A DNA stretch of 64,000 nt from Roseicyclus sp. (GTDB lineage: Bacteria; Pseudomonadota; Alphaproteobacteria; Rhodobacterales; Rhodobacteraceae): NCBI GenBank assembly GCA_018401055.1, contig JAGYLB010000084.1, positions 13,728 to 77,727 on the forward strand. Reading direction: 5' to 3'. The translations under genes and the position numbers were made by a program. The first letter of the stretch is position 1. Every line of letters starts with the position of its first letter. A model generated the notes under the pieces. That model saw nothing but the letters and a program-made list of their open reading frames with translations. It ran no database searches and was not told where the DNA came from. This document shows, one piece after another, positions 61,088 to 64,000 of the stretch.

Positions 61088-62214
61088 TCACTTCGCCGGG
61101 GTCTTCGGCGGGTTCGCGGCCCGTCGGTCGCGGCGCAAGGCTCAGGAACACCGCCTGCATCGGCATGCGCACCATGTTGTCGAGTGCCCCGGTGAACAAG
61201 ATTACAAGCGCCTGGATCACCACGACCATCTCGCGGCTGATTGCGGGCATCTCGAATTGCAACTCCGCGCCGCCCTGATAGAGCGCGCCGAACAGAAGGG
61301 CTGCCAGAACCACGCCCACCGGGTGCGACCGGCCCATCAGTGCGACGGCGATGCCGACAAACCCCGCGCCCTCGACGAAATCAAGCACCAGCCGCTCCGC
61401 CTCGCCCATCACGACGTTGATCGCCATCATGCCCGCCAGCCCGCCCGAGATCAGCATGGTGATCATGGTGATCTTGACCGGGTTGATGCCGGCATAGACG
61501 GCGGCGCTTTCGGAATGCCCGAAGGAGCGGATTTCATAGCCCAGCCGCGTGCGCCAGATCAGCAGCCAGACCGCGACACAGGCCGGCCAGGCGCGAGAAA
61601 AACGAGAAATTCAGCGGCGCCGATGTGCCAAAACCCAGAAAGCCTGCGAAATCAGATGCGGTGGGCAGGTTCGTGACTTCCGCGAAGCGGGCGGTTTCGG
61701 GCGACATCGAGCCTTCGACGCGGAAGACATTGACCAGCAGATAGACCAACAGAGCCGAGGCGATGTAGTTGAACATGATCGTCGTGATCACGATGTGGCT
61801 GCCACGCTTGGCTTGCAGATAGGCCGGGATCGTCGCCCATGCTGCGCCGAAAAGTGCCGAAAACCCGATGGCCGCGACCAGCGCGATGGTCCAGTGCGGC
61901 CACGGGTGCGACGTGCAGCAGATGATCGCGACGCCAAGTCCGCCGATGACGGCTTGCCCCTCGCCCCCGATGTTGAACAGCCGCGCGTGAAAGGCGACCG
62001 CGACGGCGAGCCCGGTGAAGATGAAATTGGTGGCGTAATAGAGCGTGTAGCCCCAGCCATAGGCCGAGCCGAACGCGCCCCGCACCATGACCTGCATCGC
62101 GCGCCACGGGCTTTCGCCGATGATGGCCACCACAAGGCCCGAGACCAGCAGCGCGAGGATCACCGAAATCACGGGGATCAAGATGACATCGGCCCATTTC
62201 GGCATCTTGTCCAT
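61088..62214 (-). CDS. nucleoside ABC transporter permease (NupP-like), frameshifted
   Basis: About 370 residues. MDKMPKWADVILIPVISVILALLVSGL opens it; the first half has FGSAYGWGYTLYYATNFIFTGLAVAVAFHARLFNIGGEGQ and AKRGSHIVITTIMFNYIAS. A frameshift near 61585 leads to RLGYEIRSFGHSESAAVYAGINPVKIT and GGLAGMMAINVVMGEAERLVLDFVEGAGFVGIAVALMG. The stop is placed at 61088 from the TPAK end in a third frame, with another indel near 61110. It carries the EAA-like loop of BmpA-type importers. Two bases separate it from the ATPase stop. Confidence 0.87.
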
Positions 62215-62215
62215 C

Positions 62216-63760
62216 TTATGCGGCCCCCCTCGTGCCGTCCGTCACGCCGGCCATCAGCAGGCCAAGCTCGTTTTGGTCGGTCTCATGGGGCAGGCGTTCC
62301 CCCATGATGTGGCCGTCGAACATTACGGCAATCCGGTCCGACAGGCCCATGATCTCGTCCAGTTCGACCGAGACCAGCAAGATCGCCTTGCCCTGATCTC
62401 GCAGCGCGATGATCTGCTTGTGGATGAATTCGATCGCCCCGATGTCGACGCCGCGCGTGGGCTGGCCGATCAAAAGCAGGTCGGGCGCGCGGTCCATCTC
62501 GCGGGCGACGACGATCTTTTGCTGGTTCCCGCCCGAGAAATTGCGCGCGGGCAGGCGCGGGTTGGGGGGGCGCACATCGTAGCGCGCCATCTTGTCGGCG
62601 CAATCGGCCTTGATCGCTGCATGGTTCATCAACGGCCCGGAATTGTATTTCGGGTCCTTGTGATAGCCGAAGGCCACGTTTTCCACGCGGTCGAATGCGC
62701 ATGATCAGCCCTTCGTCCTGCCGGTCCTCGGGCACATGCCCGATGCCGCGCGCGCGCCGCGTCTGGGCGTTGGAGTGTTTTCCGGTGATGTCGATGGGCT
62801 CGTTGAACAAGGTCACGCTGCCGCCCGTGGCCCCGATCATGCCGCCCAGCACCTCGAGCAATTCGGTCTGGCCATTGCCAGCGACGCCCGCGATGCCAAG
62901 AATTTCGCCGCGCCGGATCTGGAAGGACACGCCCTTGAGCCGGTCCACGCCGCCGCGCCGCACGCGCAGATCCTCGACCTTGAGGACCACATCGCCGGGT
63001 TTGGCGGGCGTCTTGTCGACCTGCAGCAGCACCTTGCGGCCCACCATCATCTCGGCCAGTTCGGGCGGGGATGTCTCGGAGGTCTTGACCGTATTGGTCA
63101 TCTCGCCCCGGCGCATCACGCTGACGGTGTCGGTGATCTCCATGATCTCGCGCAGCTTGTGGGTGATCAGGATGATCGTTTTCCCCTCCGCCTTGAGCCG
63201 TTCGAGGATGCGGAACAGCTGATCCGCCTCTGACGGGGTCAGCACGCCGGTCGGCTCGTCCAGGATCAAGATATCGGCGTGGCGGTAGAGTTGTTTCAGG
63301 ATCTCGACGCGCTGCTGGTGGCCGACGGACAGATCCTCGATCACTGCGTCGGGGTCGACCTTGAGACCGTATTCCTCGGACAATTCGGTCAGGAGCTTGC
63401 GCGCCTTGGCGATGGAGGGGCGCAAAAGCGCGCCATCTTCCGCCCCGAGGATCACGTTCTCGACCACGGTGAAATTCTCGACCAGCTTGAAATGCTGGTG
63501 GACCATCCCGATGCCCGCGCGGATCGCCGCCTGACTGTCGGGGATGGGGGTGAGTTGGCCATTGATCCAGATCTCGCCCGGTCGGCCTTGTAGAACCCGT
63601 AAAGGATCGACATCAGCGTCGATTTGCCCGCGCCGTTTTCGCCCACAATGCCATGGATCGTGCCACGCGCGACGGACATGGAAATGTCGCGGTTCGCCTG
63701 CACGGGACCAAAGGCCTTGGAAATGCCCTTGAGCTCGATGGCGGGGGCGGGTGTCGTCAT
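62216..63760 (-). CDS. nucleoside ABC transporter ATP-binding protein (NupO-like), two frameshifts
   Basis: About 515 residues with two ATPase domains, as in RbsA and NupO. The start [28 protein letters not shown] has Walker [10 protein letters not shown]. After a shift near 63590 comes [27 protein letters not shown], signature [35 protein letters not shown] and [13 protein letters not shown]. The second domain has [18 protein letters not shown] and, after a shift near 62695, [35 protein letters not shown]. It drives the two permeases encoded downstream. Confidence 0.9.
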
Positions 63761-63794
63761 GGCAACCTCGGGGCTCGGATGTCCGATGCGCAAC

Positions 63795-63823
63795 GGGCCG
63801 CGGCGTCTTGCGCACCGCGGCCC
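63795..63823 (-). terminator. GC hairpin between binding-protein and ATPase genes
   Basis: Perfect 9-bp stem GGGCCGCGG / CCGCGGCCC with an 11-base loop, and no T run. Such intercistronic hairpins often protect the abundant binding-protein mRNA or cut back read-through into the ATPase gene. Confidence 0.5.
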
Positions 63824-63846
63824 GCGCCTGTCAGTCTCTCAGGGCG

Positions 63847-64000
63847 TCACTGCATCTGCACGGGGCAGGTGCCGTCGTCCGAGAAATTGTGCACCATGAT
63901 CTCACCTGCGATGATCTGCGCACGCGCGGCATCAACGGCGGCCTGCATTTCGGCGGTGATCAGGTCTGCATTGAATTCGCGTCAACATCCCACGCCTTCC
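63847..64000 (-). CDS. BMP-family nucleoside-binding lipoprotein, C-terminal end only
   Basis: The last 50 or so residues of a periplasmic binding protein; the rest lies beyond the right edge. Visible end: ITAEMQAAVDAARAQIIAGEIMVHNFSDDGTCPVQMQ. The length and helix pattern fit the end of BmpA/Med proteins, and the location immediately upstream of a NupO-NupP-NupQ set supports this. A break near 63975 may be another indel. Family assignment rests mainly on context. Confidence 0.7.

Overview
The window reads as a chromosomal segment of a marine-type alphaproteobacterium of the Rhodobacteraceae (Roseobacter group). The evidence is the high GC content, MipZ instead of MinCD, a split F0 operon with b and b' subunits, an ethylmalonyl-CoA mutase, Rhodobacterales-style Hint/RTX surface proteins, and the gene neighbourhoods ihfB-lapA-trpF-trpB and ffh-aroQ-rpsP-rimM-trmD-rplS-rpmE. 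No phage, integrase, transposase or CRISPR array was seen. The sequence carries an unusual load of small indels. About half of the genes have at least one frameshift that conserved protein sequence lets one read across (hyuA, trpF, trpB, cydB, trmD, rimM, ffh, the aldehyde dehydrogenase, the nucleoside ABC genes), and aroA is shattered. Most of this is probably draft-quality sequence rather than decay, because housekeeping genes are hit as often as accessory ones. Coordinates of disrupted genes are given from the inferred start to the inferred stop.

Layout. 1-2353 (-): start of a long RTX calcium-binding repeat protein that runs off the left edge. 2688-8453: a GNAT gene, tRNA-Arg(UCU), and a FAD oxidoreductase-hyuA-hyuB cluster. 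8663-11311: ihfB, lapA-like, trpF, trpB. 11493-13094: a small unusual locus with two predicted exported proteins ending in (DDDDR)n and in 35 consecutive aspartates, followed by a membrane-anchored LuxR-type regulator. 13099-18715: DUF2237, DUF2332, a serine hydrolase, pth, an FkbM methyltransferase, rplY and a Hint-domain protein. 19015-28230: broken aroA, a membrane protein, a fatty acid desaturase with a divergent ArsR regulator, cmk, small membrane or exported proteins, a broken Hint gene and rpsA. In related genomes aroA, cmk, rpsA and ihfB lie close together; here they are dispersed over about 20 kb.

28511-32430: a HAD phosphatase, then a GbsR/MarR-like regulator with a perfect 20-bp palindrome upstream, then cydAB (bd-type quinol oxidase). 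32522-41495 (mostly -): mipZ, then the translation/secretion cluster rpmE, rplS, trmD, rimM, rpsP, aroQ, ffh. It is interrupted by a plus-strand ABC-2 transporter pair between trmD and rimM and by three tandem GNAT genes between aroQ and ffh. 41678-47433: a membrane protein, a LysR-EamA pair, an autoregulated-looking ArsR gene, and the F0 ATP synthase operon atpI-B-E-F'-F with a strong terminator.

47512-56021 (-): an exported protein, then a tightly overlapping set comprising a dipeptide-type ABC transporter (two permeases and one fused double ATPase), aldehyde dehydrogenase, membrane protein, thioesterase, SDR, a small unknown and a P1-family (DmpA/NylC-like) self-processing amidase. It looks like one import-and-degradation unit. 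56182-64000: ethylmalonyl-CoA mutase, an H-NS-like protein, and a purine nucleoside salvage locus (deoD on +; punA, two permeases, ATPase and the end of a BMP-type binding protein on -).
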